Source of the DNA: Actinoallomurus spadix
GTDB taxonomy: Bacteria; Actinomycetota; Actinomycetes; Streptosporangiales; Streptosporangiaceae
Direction: 5' to 3'
Length of the DNA: 64,000 bases
NCBI RefSeq assembly: GCF_024055725.1
Contig: NZ_JAMXMX010000002.1
Span: 62,001 to 126,000 of the forward strand
The notes beneath the pieces were generated by a model. It saw only the letters and a list, made by a program, of their open reading frames with translations. It was not told the DNA's origin and did no database searches. The translations under genes were made by a program, and so were the position numbers. Positions 54,479-63,165 of this stretch are shown one piece after another. How positions within the stretch are numbered: position 1 is the stretch's first letter; every line of letters begins with the position of its first letter.

Positions 54479-55351
54479 TCACAGGGCCTGCGCCGCCGCG
54501 TAGGCGAGCTTGTCCGGGTTGAGCACGGCGTGCAGGGCGGCCACCCGGTCTCCGTCGAGGTCGAACGACAGGACCATGTAGAGCGAGCCCGCCTCGTGGA
54601 AGACGACGGCCGGCTCGCCGTTGACCGTGCGGATCGTGACGTCCAGGCCGGCCGCGCGCGGGTCGGCGGCCAGGGCGGCGACGAAACGCGCCACGCGGGA
54701 CGGCCCGAGGACCGGGCGCCGGGCGGCCGTGACCTTCCCGCCGCCGTCGGACCAGACGACGACGTCCTCGGCGAGCAGCCTCTCCAGGCCGGCGAGGTCG
54801 CCCTCCGCCGCCGCGGCGAGGAAGCGCAGCACGATCTCCTCGCGGTGGGCGGTGCTCGCGGTGAACCGCCGCCGGGGCTCGCTCACGTGCGCGCGGGCCC
54901 GCCGGTACAGCTGCCGGGCGTGGGCCTCGCCGACGTCCAGCACCTCGGCGATCTCCGCGTGCCGGTAGCCGAACGCCTCCCGGAGCACGAACGCGGCACG
55001 CTCGGGCGGGGTCAGGCGCTCCAGCAGCAGCAGGACGCCGAGCGAGACCGACTCGCGCTGCTCGGCCGTCTCCAGGGGGCCCAGCCGGCCGTCCTCGGTG
55101 AGCACGGGTTCGGGCAGCCACGGACCGACGTATTTCTCTCGGCGGGCGCGGGCCGAGCCGAGCCGGCTCAGGCACAGGTTCGTCACCACCTTGGTGAGCC
55201 AGGCCGCCGGGACCTCGACCGGTCCGCTCGCCTCCCAGCGCAGGTAGGCGTCCTGCAGCACGTCCTCGGCCTCGGTGGCCTCGCCGAGCAGCCGGTACGC
55301 CAGGCCGAACAGGCGCGGCCGGTTCTCCGTGAACTCCGCCAGCTTGTCCAT
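54479..55351 (-). CDS. ECF41-family sigma factor with SnoaL-like C-terminal domain
   Basis: A 290-residue extracytoplasmic-function sigma factor. Sigma region 2 has RLFGLAYRLLGEATEAEDVLQD, region 4 has AFGYRHAEIAEVLDVGEAHA, and the ~120-residue C-terminal extension is SnoaL-like. The ECF41 hallmarks WLPEP (about residues 78-82), DGGGK and NPDKL near the C-terminus are all present. In ECF41 the extension replaces a separate anti-sigma factor and tunes activity. The adjacent oxidoreductase gene is the likely target. Confidence 0.93.
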   Translation of the reverse strand: MDKLAEFTENRPRLFGLAYRLLGEATEAEDVLQDAYLRWEASGPVEVPAAWLTKVVTNLCLSRLGSARARREKYVGPWLPEPVLTEDGRLGPLETAEQRESVSLGVLLLLERLTPPERAAFVLREAFGYRHAEIAEVLDVGEAHARQLYRRARAHVSEPRRRFTASTAHREEIVLRFLAAAAEGDLAGLERLLAEDVVVWSDGGGKVTAARRPVLGPSRVARFVAALAADPRAAGLDVTIRTVNGEPAVVFHEAGSLYMVLSFDLDGDRVAALHAVLNPDKLAYAAAQAL

Positions 55352-55611
55352 GCCTCTCCCGTACGCCGCCGATGGACCGCATTATTCACTATCGGTGCCC
55401 ATTCGGACGATCCGTCGAGTGATTAAAGTTCAACCGAAATGCCACCGAGTGCATTCTTCGCGCCGGGCGAACAATCGGTATTCACCGCCGTCTTATTGAT
55501 GTGCAACAACGGCGACGGTTAGGGTGTCACCACTCTACGGGGATGTGCGGAAAGAGGAGGACACGGGGTTGACGATGCTGCGGTGCGCGGCCGTGCCGTC
55601 CGGGGGAGTCG

Positions 55612-57546
55612 GTGCCGGGTAGGGCGGCCCGGCTGTACGGGCGCGACCGGGCCGTTCACGTCGTACGCGAGTTCATGGAACGGCCCGAGCGGGGACGGCG
55701 GCGGACCACGCGCGAGGCGCCGATCCTGCTGTTCGAGGGCCCGCGCGGCAGCGGAAAGACCGCGCTGCTCGACCTCCTCGCGCGGTCGCTCGACGGCAAA
55801 GTGCCGTACGCCCGCGTCGATTTCGAGGACATGGGAGAGGCCGCCGGATACGAAGTGCTGGCGGCGCTGGCCTTCGAACTCAACCGGCAAGGCGGAGATT
55901 ACGGGCGGCTCGGTTTTCCCCGTTTCATCGTCGGGCGCGTGATCATGGAGGAGAAACTCGACGACAAGGACCGCGGACAGGCGTACCGCCAGGTCAAGGC
56001 GCGCCTCGAACAGGCACGCAACATCGCGGCCCTGCGCGGGCTCATCCAGATGATCGCACCACCCCTGCAGCCCATCCTCGGGATACCGCAGCAGATCCCG
56101 GTCCCGGACTTCGCCGGGCTGCTCCTCAACGGCCTGCTGGCGAGCGGACGGCGCGGCCGGCGACTCCTGCTCGGCGCGGGTCAGGACTGGTACGGCGACC
56201 AGGACCTCGGCCTGGGCCATGACCCCATCGACGAACTGGTCAAGCTGAACTCCCTCCACGCGCGCGGCGACCGGGAGGCGGTCGACGGGCTGCTGATGTC
56301 GGCGTTCCTGGCGGACCTGCGGGACGACTTCGAGCACCGCCGGGCGGCGCGACAGCCCTACACCGCCGCGGTGCTGCTGGACAACGTCGACACCGAGGAG
56401 GGCCGGCAGTTCCTCCTCGACCTCACACAGAGCCGGCGCGCCCGCGAGGCGGACGGCCGGGCCGCCATCCCGCTGACGTTCGTGGCCACCAGCCGGGGCG
56501 AACTCACCACCCGCGTCGCCCAGGACCTCCGGCCCTACGCCCGCCTCGACGACGCCGGCCGCGCCGACCGCCGCCGGCGCGGCGCGACCGCGCGCTGGTG
56601 GTACCCGATCGTCCTGCCGAATCTCGACCGGAGCCAGGTCACCACGATGGTGACCGCGCTGGGCCTGCACGCCGTCAAGGACCGCCGCATCGCCGAGATG
56701 ATCTACCGGTTCACCGGCGGCCACCCCGGCAGCACCAGCCGCCTCATCTGGGCCATCGCCGACCGTTCGGAGGGACCGTACGACGTGCGCGGCCTGCTCG
56801 ACGGGCCGGATCCGTCGGGCGGGGACACGCTCGGCGAGCGGATCCTGAACGACCTGCTGGGCCGCCGCAGCGAAGAGGAGTGGAAGAACCTCCTCGTCGC
56901 CGCGGCCGCCCGGCACCAGGACGACGCCGCCCGCCTGGCGGTCCCGGGCGGATTGCTCGGCGCGCACGCGGATCTCGTCCAGGCGCCGGACCTGTGGGGC
57001 GGCGGCGACCCGAGCGAACCCGCCGTGCTGGAGCCGGTCATGCGGCGGCTCCTGCTCCGCCGCCTGGCCACCGTCGACGGGGACGGCGACTGGCCCACCG
57101 TGCACCAGCGGCTCCGGGTCCTGGTGCAGAAGGAGGACGAGGTCGGTGACCTGTACTACGGGCTGGCCCTGGGCGACGTCCGAAAGGTGACCCGGCGGCT
57201 CGCCGCGCTGCTGGCCGAACTCGACGGCGAGGCGTGGCTGGCCCTGCTCGACACGGTCGTCACCGCCCCGCGCCGCACGACCGGCGGTGGCGCGCCCCTC
57301 GACGAGGCGCAGAGACTGGCCGCCTGGGCCGCGAACGAGACCGGGGACGAGGCGCAGGCCGTCCAGGTCGTGGCACCGCTGCTCACGGCCCTGTGGCTGG
57401 TGACGGACCCGCTCATCGGCGTACGGCGCCGGGACCTGCACCATGCCATCGCCATCGGCTACAACGCGGCCGCGCCGTTCTGCCGGCGCCAGGCGCTGTG
57501 GCTGCGGGCCCAGGATCACTCGAGCGAGGCGCGGCGATGGGACTGA
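55612..57546 (+). CDS. STAND-like P-loop NTPase
   Basis: A 644-residue ATPase. Walker A is FEGPRGSGKTALLD (about residues 42-55), a Walker B-like strand is AAVLLDNVDTEEG (about 250-262), and FVATSRGELTT (about 287) resembles sensor 1 of STAND/AAA proteins. The C-terminal half is helical and without repeats that I recognise. GTG 55612 follows GGGGGAG. Its last ten bases overlap the ligand-binding protein gene, so the two form one unit: a cytoplasmic ATPase with an outside sensor. Confidence 0.78.
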   Translation: MPGRAARLYGRDRAVHVVREFMERPERGRRRTTREAPILLFEGPRGSGKTALLDLLARSLDGKVPYARVDFEDMGEAAGYEVLAALAFELNRQGGDYGRLGFPRFIVGRVIMEEKLDDKDRGQAYRQVKARLEQARNIAALRGLIQMIAPPLQPILGIPQQIPVPDFAGLLLNGLLASGRRGRRLLLGAGQDWYGDQDLGLGHDPIDELVKLNSLHARGDREAVDGLLMSAFLADLRDDFEHRRAARQPYTAAVLLDNVDTEEGRQFLLDLTQSRRAREADGRAAIPLTFVATSRGELTTRVAQDLRPYARLDDAGRADRRRRGATARWWYPIVLPNLDRSQVTTMVTALGLHAVKDRRIAEMIYRFTGGHPGSTSRLIWAIADRSEGPYDVRGLLDGPDPSGGDTLGERILNDLLGRRSEEEWKNLLVAAAARHQDDAARLAVPGGLLGAHADLVQAPDLWGGGDPSEPAVLEPVMRRLLLRRLATVDGDGDWPTVHQRLRVLVQKEDEVGDLYYGLALGDVRKVTRRLAALLAELDGEAWLALLDTVVTAPRRTTGGGAPLDEAQRLAAWAANETGDEAQAVQVVAPLLTALWLVTDPLIGVRRRDLHHAIAIGYNAAAPFCRRQALWLRAQDHSSEARRWD

Positions 57547-59072
57547 GAGTCACCTGGAGCAGGCACCACGAGGACGACGAGCCCGGCTTCCCGATGCCAA
57601 GGCGCCGCCGCCGGTGGCCGTTCGCCGTGGCCGTGGTGGCCGTGCTCCTGGCCGTCGTCCTCGGGTGGCGGGTCGTCGACCGGCTCGGCCGGTGCGCCGC
57701 GGGCGTGCCGAAGGTCCACGGGGAGTGCATCGGGGTGTCCGACGGGCGCGACCGCGAGCACCCGTGGTTCGCCACCCACGGGCAGGAGAAGGCCTGGAAG
57801 CCGCTCCTCAGGGCCATCTGGGCCGAGAACGAGCGCGTGCGCCACAGCGGCAAGAAGTACGTCACGGTGGCCTACCTCGGACCGTTCTCGTTCACCCCGG
57901 ACCGGGACCTGACGACCGGCCGGACCATCCCCGAACTCGAAGGCGCCTACATCGGCCAGCTCCGCGCCAACCGCGGCGAAGGCGGCGGCGACCACCCGCA
58001 GATCCGGCTCGTCCTGGCCAACGAGGGCGGCGACCAGGGCCAGTGGAGGCGCGTGGTCGACCGGCTCAAGGACATGACCGGGGCGCCCGATCACCTCGTC
58101 GCCGTGGCCGGGCTCGCGCTCAGCACCAAGGCCACCGTCCAGGCGGCCCTCGAACTGTCCAAGGCCGGGATCCCCGTCGTCGGGGACGTCGTCACGGCCG
58201 ACGGCTTCGACAGCACCGGCGCCGTACGCGCCGCGGTCGGCCTCGGCGGCGGCCGGATCCCCGGCCTCACCCGCGTGAACCCGGAGGTCGGCGACGAGCT
58301 CGCCGCGGTCGGCCGGGTGCTGGCCAAGCGGCACGACCTGCGCACGGCGACCCTGGTGACCGACCAGCGGGCCACCGACCTGTACGCCAAGTCGCTGCGG
58401 GACGACTTCACGAAGAACCCCGTGCTCGCCTCCTACCTCCAGCGGCGGCACGCCCTGGAGGAGACCTTCACCGCGGACCGGCCGGACGAGCCGGGGCTGC
58501 CGAACCAGTTCTCCGTGATCGCCAGCAACATCTGCGGCTCGAACCAGCCGGACATGGTGTTCTACGCGGGCCGGCAGAAGTTCATCAAGGCGCTGATCGG
58601 CTACCTTGCCCAGCGCTGCCGCCGGCCGATCACCCTGGTCACCGGCTCCGACGCCTCGGCGATGACGACCTACCCCGGGCCCGGATCGATCATCTATGCG
58701 GCGCTGGCCGACCCGGACGTGCTGGCCGGCGACCGCAACCCGTCCCGCGCCACGTACCTCGGCTTCCTGGAGCAGTTCCGCCGCACCTTCGACGTCGCGG
58801 ACCTGCGCAGCGGATGGGCGATCATGGCGCACGACGCGATGCTCACGGCGGCGCAGGCGATCCGCCGTACGACCGGACCCGCCGCGAAGGACGAGCCCGC
58901 CCCGGACAACGTTCGGAACATGCTCTACGCCATGCACGCCGCGAACCGCGTGCTCGGCGCGTCCGGCGACATCGACCTCGGCCCGGACGGCGACCCGGCG
59001 CACCGCCTCATCCCGGTGCTTCAGATCGCGCCGGACGGCCGGCGCACCCTCCTCGACGTCCAGCGGTCCTGA
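57537..59072 (+). CDS. Membrane-anchored periplasmic-binding-like (type 1) sensor protein
   Basis: A 511-residue protein with a basic N-terminus, one membrane helix (FAVAVVAVLLAVVLGW, about residues 30-45) and a large outside domain with the fold pattern of Leu/Ile/Val-binding proteins: VTVAYLGPFSF, VAVAGLALSTKATVQAA, GIPVVGDVVTADGFDS, ATLVTDQRATDLYAKSLRDD and DMVFYAGRQKFIKALIG. ATG 57537 overlaps the NTPase gene by ten bases. No transporter genes adjoin, so it is more likely a sensor than a transport protein. Confidence 0.82.
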   Translation: MGLRVTWSRHHEDDEPGFPMPRRRRRWPFAVAVVAVLLAVVLGWRVVDRLGRCAAGVPKVHGECIGVSDGRDREHPWFATHGQEKAWKPLLRAIWAENERVRHSGKKYVTVAYLGPFSFTPDRDLTTGRTIPELEGAYIGQLRANRGEGGGDHPQIRLVLANEGGDQGQWRRVVDRLKDMTGAPDHLVAVAGLALSTKATVQAALELSKAGIPVVGDVVTADGFDSTGAVRAAVGLGGGRIPGLTRVNPEVGDELAAVGRVLAKRHDLRTATLVTDQRATDLYAKSLRDDFTKNPVLASYLQRRHALEETFTADRPDEPGLPNQFSVIASNICGSNQPDMVFYAGRQKFIKALIGYLAQRCRRPITLVTGSDASAMTTYPGPGSIIYAALADPDVLAGDRNPSRATYLGFLEQFRRTFDVADLRSGWAIMAHDAMLTAAQAIRRTTGPAAKDEPAPDNVRNMLYAMHAANRVLGASGDIDLGPDGDPAHRLIPVLQIAPDGRRTLLDVQRS

Positions 59073-59114
59073 CGACCCGGGCGTACTCGAAGGCGTACGC
59101 ACGGGTCGTCGGGA

Positions 59115-59130
59115 CCGTGACGGGTCACGG
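59115..59130. terminator. Hairpin at convergent gene ends
   Basis: CCGTGAC-GG-GTCACGG is a perfect 7-bp stem between the sensor gene and the FAD monooxygenase gene; its right arm covers the stop of the latter. It is probably a bidirectional terminator, without a clear T-run. Confidence 0.45.
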
Positions 59131-60333
59131 TGTCGGGGCGAATTCCGGCAGCGTCAGGGCCGAGTAGGCCGGTCGTGGGGTCGCGGAGGGCATGGTGACG
59201 AGGTCGCGCAGCATGGTGTTGCGCTGCTCCAGGGCCTGCGCCGTGGTGGGGAAGAGCGTGGCCGCGCCATTGTCGACCAGTGCCTGGTTCATGGCCACGA
59301 ACGCGCGGGCGTCGCGTTCGTAGGCGGCGAAGGCCGCCGTGTGGTCCCGGTGCGTGGCCAGGGCGTGGGCGAGCATGTAGGCGCCGGCCAGCGCGAGGCT
59401 CGTGCCCTGCCCGGTGAGGAACGAGGGGGCGTACGCGGCGTCACCGACGAGTGCGACGCGGCCGCTGGACCAGCGGCGCATGCGGATCTGACCGGCTGTG
59501 TCGAAGAACAGGTCGTCCGCGTCGCGCATGGCCTCGACCATGCGGGGGACCTCCCATCCCGCGTCCGCGAAGGTCCTGGCGACCAGGTCCCGCTCAGCGC
59601 CGGGATCCCGGAGGGCGTCGACCGGCGGTTCCGGCCGGTGGAAGTTCAGGAAGGCGTGCAGCTCGTCGTCGTCGCCGACGGCGTAGAGGGCCGCGGCCTT
59701 CCCCGGGGTGTTCCACAGCACGAGCTCGCGCGAGAGCCCGAAGGTGTTCGGCATGGTGAAGATCGCGAAGCAGTGGCCGAGGTAGCGGTGGAACCGTTCC
59801 TCGGAGCCGAACAGCGACTCCCGGGTCTGTGAGTGCATGCCGTCGGCGCCGACCACCAGGTCGAACGTGCGCCGTCGCCCACTGTGGAAGGTGACGTCGA
59901 CCCCGTTTCCGGACCGGTCGAGGGTGTCGATGAAGTCGCCGAACAGGAATTCCACGTCGTCGCGGACCGCCGCGTAGAGGGTCGCGATCAGATCACCCCG
60001 GCGTACCTCGAGGTCCTGACCTTCGACACTGCCGGCGACGGCGCGCGCGTCGACCACGGCCACTTCACCGCCATCGGCATCGAGGAAGGTGCAGCGGCGC
60101 ATGTCGATGTGCGCGTCCCGCAGCTGCGGCAGTATCCCCATCCGGCGGACCACCTCGATCGCGGTGCCACGGATGTCGATCGGATAGCCACCGGCGCGCA
60201 GTGACCCCGCCTTCTCCACCACCGTGACCGCGAATCCGGACCGGTGCAGCCAGTACGCCAGCGTGGGTCCGGCGATGCCGGCCCCGGAGATCAGGACTCT
60301 GCGCTTCGGCGTCGATGGACCGGTAGATGTCAT
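59125..60333 (-). CDS. FAD-dependent monooxygenase (TetX/PHBH class)
   Basis: A 402-residue class A flavin monooxygenase: VLISGAGIAGPTLAYWLHRS at the N-terminus, VVGADGMHSQTRESLFG (DG motif, about residues 162-178) and VALVGDAAYAPSFLTGQGTSL (GD motif split at about 285-305). ATG 60333 has GAAGGAAC upstream and overlaps the MFS stop (ATGA), so drug export and oxidation genes are coupled. It may inactivate an antibiotic or other aromatic compound; the substrate is not known. Confidence 0.9.
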   Translation of the reverse strand: MTSTGPSTPKRRVLISGAGIAGPTLAYWLHRSGFAVTVVEKAGSLRAGGYPIDIRGTAIEVVRRMGILPQLRDAHIDMRRCTFLDADGGEVAVVDARAVAGSVEGQDLEVRRGDLIATLYAAVRDDVEFLFGDFIDTLDRSGNGVDVTFHSGRRRTFDLVVGADGMHSQTRESLFGSEERFHRYLGHCFAIFTMPNTFGLSRELVLWNTPGKAAALYAVGDDDELHAFLNFHRPEPPVDALRDPGAERDLVARTFADAGWEVPRMVEAMRDADDLFFDTAGQIRMRRWSSGRVALVGDAAYAPSFLTGQGTSLALAGAYMLAHALATHRDHTAAFAAYERDARAFVAMNQALVDNGAATLFPTTAQALEQRNTMLRDLVTMPSATPRPAYSALTLPEFAPTP

Positions 60334-61463
60334 GCCTGAGTTCCTTCTCTCGTGAAACGGACGACGACCAGCGACAGCGCGGCGACGAGGCCGGCGATGA
60401 CGAAACCGGTGACGAAGGCCGACTCGGCCGGCCGGCCCGTCCCCGGGGCGGCACCGGCGGAGAGGATCGCGCCGCCGAGCTGGGCGCCCAGGGCGATGCT
60501 GATGACGCGTGTCACCACGAGCAGGCTGGTGGCGATGCCGGTGTCCTTGGCCTCGACGGCGGTGGCGGTGCCGGCGAGCAACGCCGTGGTACCGACGCCC
60601 GCGGCGACCGCGGTCAGCGCCTTCGCGACGAGGAGCTGCCACGCCGCGGTGTGCAGCGACGCCAGGGCGATCATCGTGACCGCGGTGACGACGGCGCGCT
60701 CCACGGCGACCCATCCCATCGCGAGGACGGCGACGAGCACCGCGATGGCACCGACCGCGAACGGCGGCAGGCCGGCGCTCGTCACCGTCACGAGCCCGAC
60801 CATGAGCGCGAGCAACGTGCCGCTCAGCAGGGCCACGCCGGGCCAGTCGATCCCGCTGTCCGATCGGATCGGCGGATCATGCGGCATCAGCCGGGTCACG
60901 GCCGGCGTCGCCACGATGATCGCGATCGTCGGCAGCGCGAACATCCAGTGCCAGGACAGGTTCTCCGCGATCGGCCCGGCGATCGACGTTCCCACGATGC
61001 CGCCGCCCGTGAACAGCGCGGTGACCACGCCGATCGCCGCCTGCGACCCCCCTGTGGGGAGGTGCTTGCGCACCAGGATGAAGGAGAGGGGCAGCGCACC
61101 CACCATGACGCCCTGCAATACCTGACCGAGCAGTAGCACCGGCAGATTCGGGGCAAGGCTCGCCAGCAGACCACCGGCCGAGACCACGGCCATCAGCCGG
61201 AGCAGCACCCGCTTCCCGCCGTACCGGTCGCCGAGTTTGCCCGCGACGGGTGCGACGACCGCGCCGGTGACGAGGAGTGCGTTGCCGACCAGTGCCCCTT
61301 CGGCGGGGCTGACCCCCAGCTCACGTTGCAGCAGCGGGAGCGCGGGATCCACCACTGACTGCAGGGTGCCGAGGGCGAGTGCCAGGATGCCGAGGACGGC
61401 GATCGCCGGCCTCCCCATGCGGACCGGGGAGGCCACGGCTTCGGACGTGGACGTCCCGTTCAT
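60330..61463 (-). CDS. MFS transporter
   Basis: A 377-residue major facilitator protein with 11-12 hydrophobic segments. The loop 2-3 motif is GKLGDRYGGKRVLL, and motif C-like GIVGTSIAGPIAEN follows helix 5, which suggests a drug/proton antiporter. ATG 61463 has a poor ribosome binding site; the frame is open 35 codons further upstream. It is the first gene of the operon with the FAD monooxygenase. Confidence 0.85.
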   Translation of the reverse strand: MNGTSTSEAVASPVRMGRPAIAVLGILALALGTLQSVVDPALPLLQRELGVSPAEGALVGNALLVTGAVVAPVAGKLGDRYGGKRVLLRLMAVVSAGGLLASLAPNLPVLLLGQVLQGVMVGALPLSFILVRKHLPTGGSQAAIGVVTALFTGGGIVGTSIAGPIAENLSWHWMFALPTIAIIVATPAVTRLMPHDPPIRSDSGIDWPGVALLSGTLLALMVGLVTVTSAGLPPFAVGAIAVLVAVLAMGWVAVERAVVTAVTMIALASLHTAAWQLLVAKALTAVAAGVGTTALLAGTATAVEAKDTGIATSLLVVTRVISIALGAQLGGAILSAGAAPGTGRPAESAFVTGFVIAGLVAALSLVVVRFTREGTQA

Positions 61464-61675
61464 CACTCGTTGATCACTCCAGACGCCGCTAGGGAAGGGG
61501 AATGCGCGAGATCCGCGCGGTTCCAACACTTCCCTGCGGCGCCCCGGCCGGGCATCGTCCTGCGCCACCGTCCTGCCCTGGTGTGCTCGGACCAGGCACT
61601 CAGGCGCCCTGATGCCTGCGCACTACGAGCCGATTCGCGACACGCGTCACCGGCTGCGGGAACGGGCGTGAAAAA

Positions 61676-61721
61676 AGCCGTCCCGCCACGCGGGGGAGGG
61701 CTTCCACGTGGCGGGACGGCT
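61676..61721 (-). terminator. Strong intrinsic terminator after ugd
   Basis: On the minus strand a 15-bp perfect stem (AGCCGTCCCGCCACG with its complement, loop of 16) is followed by TTTTTT (61676-61671), a textbook terminator about 90 bases after the UDP-glucose dehydrogenase stop. The rest of the 347-base gap to the MFS gene holds the hairpin at 61758-61802 and the MFS promoter region; no gene was seen. Confidence 0.85.
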
Positions 61722-61757
61722 CCAGGACGCGGTGGTCATGACCACCCCATGACCGCC

Positions 61758-61802
61758 CGGCGTGGCCGGGTGCCCCCTCGGATGGGCGACCCGGCCACGC
61801 CG
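61758..61802. terminator. Second long hairpin just after the ugd stop
   Basis: CGGCGTGGCCGGGT (61758-61771) pairs perfectly with ACCCGGCCACGCCG (61789-61802), a 14-bp stem. It ends nine bases before the ugd stop codon and stands ahead of the main terminator. It has no T-run of its own and may protect the 3' end of the message. Confidence 0.55.
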
Positions 61803-61810
61803 CGCGGCGT

Positions 61811-63148
61811 CTAGTTGCGGCCGAGAGCGCGGTACTCCCAGCCGGCGGCACGCCAGGCCTCGGCGTCCAGGGCGTGCCGGCCGTCGACGATCCGCCGGTG
61901 CCGGACGACCTCGCCGAGCGCGGCCGGGTCGACCTCACGGAACTCCGCCCACTCGGTCAGCAGGACCACGACGTCGGCGTCGCGCGCGACGTCGAGGGCG
62001 CTGTCGCCGTAGCGGAGCTCCGGGTAGGCGCGGCGGGCGTTGTCCAGCGCGGCCGGGTCGAACACCCGGACGTGGCCGCCCAGCCCGTGCATCGTGCGGG
62101 CCACGTCGAGGGCCGGCGCGTCACGGATGTCGTCGGAGTTCGGCTTGAACGCCGCACCCCACGCCGCGATCCTCGCCCCGGCGAGCTGCCCGCCGAGCAG
62201 CTCGCGTACCAGGTCGACCGTACGGGCGCGGCGGCGCCGGTTGATGGCGTCGACCTCGCGGAGGAACGACACGGCCTGGCCGACGCCGATCTCCTCGGCC
62301 CGGTGCGCGAACGCGCGGATGTCCTTGGGCAGGCAGCCGCCGCCGAAGCCGAGGCCGGGCCGCAGGAACTTGCCGCCGATGCGGTCGTCGAGGGCGAGCG
62401 AGTCGGCCAGGTCCTTGATGTCGGCGCCGACCGCCTCGCAGACCTCCGCCATCGCGTTGATGTAGGAGATCTTCGTGGCGAGGAAGGAGTTCGCCGCGAC
62501 CTTGACGAGCTCGGCGGTGGCCAGGTCGGTCCGTACGACGGGCGTGCCCAGCTCCAGGATCGGGGCGAACGCCGCGCGGAGCCGCTCGTTCGCCCAGTCG
62601 GAGGCCACACCGAAGACGAGACGGTCGGGGCGCATCGTGTCGTCGACGGCGAAGCCCTCGCGCAGGAACTCGGGGTTCCACGCCAGCTCGATCTGCGTGC
62701 CGGCGGGCGCGAGTTCCTGGAGCACGTCGGTGAGGACGTAGGCGGTGCCGACCGGCACGGTCGACTTGCCGACCACGAGGGCGCGGCGCTCCAGGTGCGG
62801 GGCGAGCGCGCGCACCGCCGCGTGGACGTAGGTCAGGTCGGCGGCGTCCGAGCCCGGCTGCTGCGGGGTGCCGACGCAGATGAAGTGGACGTCGCCGAAC
62901 GCGCCCGCCTCCTCGAACGACGTGGTGAACCGCAGCCGCCCGGAGTCGAGCGCCTTCGTGAGGAGCTCGGGCAGGCCGGGCTCGAAGAACGGCACCTCGC
63001 CAGCGGCCAGCTTGGCGATCTTCTTTTCGTCGACGTCCACGCCGAGGACCTCGTACCCCAGGGCCGCCATGCAGACCGCGTGGGTGGCGCCCAGGTAACC
63101 GGTGCCGATGACGGTGAGCCGGGGCAGCTCGGTCGGCTTCGGGTTCAT
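61811..63148 (-). CDS. UDP-glucose/GDP-mannose 6-dehydrogenase family protein
   Basis: A 445-residue enzyme that oxidises a nucleotide sugar to the uronic acid in two NAD-dependent steps. The NAD site is VIGTGYLGATHAVCMAALGY, the catalytic Cys lies in GFGGGCLPKDIRAF (about residue 258), and AWGAAFKPNSDDIRDAPAL is the C-terminal domain signature. ATG 63148 has GAGGGAGACAAGG upstream. It follows the beta-helix gene by 17 bases on the same strand, so exopolysaccharide or cell-wall glycan metabolism is likely. Confidence 0.93.
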   Translation of the reverse strand: MNPKPTELPRLTVIGTGYLGATHAVCMAALGYEVLGVDVDEKKIAKLAAGEVPFFEPGLPELLTKALDSGRLRFTTSFEEAGAFGDVHFICVGTPQQPGSDAADLTYVHAAVRALAPHLERRALVVGKSTVPVGTAYVLTDVLQELAPAGTQIELAWNPEFLREGFAVDDTMRPDRLVFGVASDWANERLRAAFAPILELGTPVVRTDLATAELVKVAANSFLATKISYINAMAEVCEAVGADIKDLADSLALDDRIGGKFLRPGLGFGGGCLPKDIRAFAHRAEEIGVGQAVSFLREVDAINRRRRARTVDLVRELLGGQLAGARIAAWGAAFKPNSDDIRDAPALDVARTMHGLGGHVRVFDPAALDNARRAYPELRYGDSALDVARDADVVVLLTEWAEFREVDPAALGEVVRHRRIVDGRHALDAEAWRAAGWEYRALGRN

Positions 63149-63165
63149 CGCCTTGTCTCCCTCAT

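Noticed and set aside
53152-54522. 456-codon plus-strand frame opposite the oxidoreductase
   Set aside because: Antisense shadow; no start context; the minus-strand product has both dinucleotide-binding sites.
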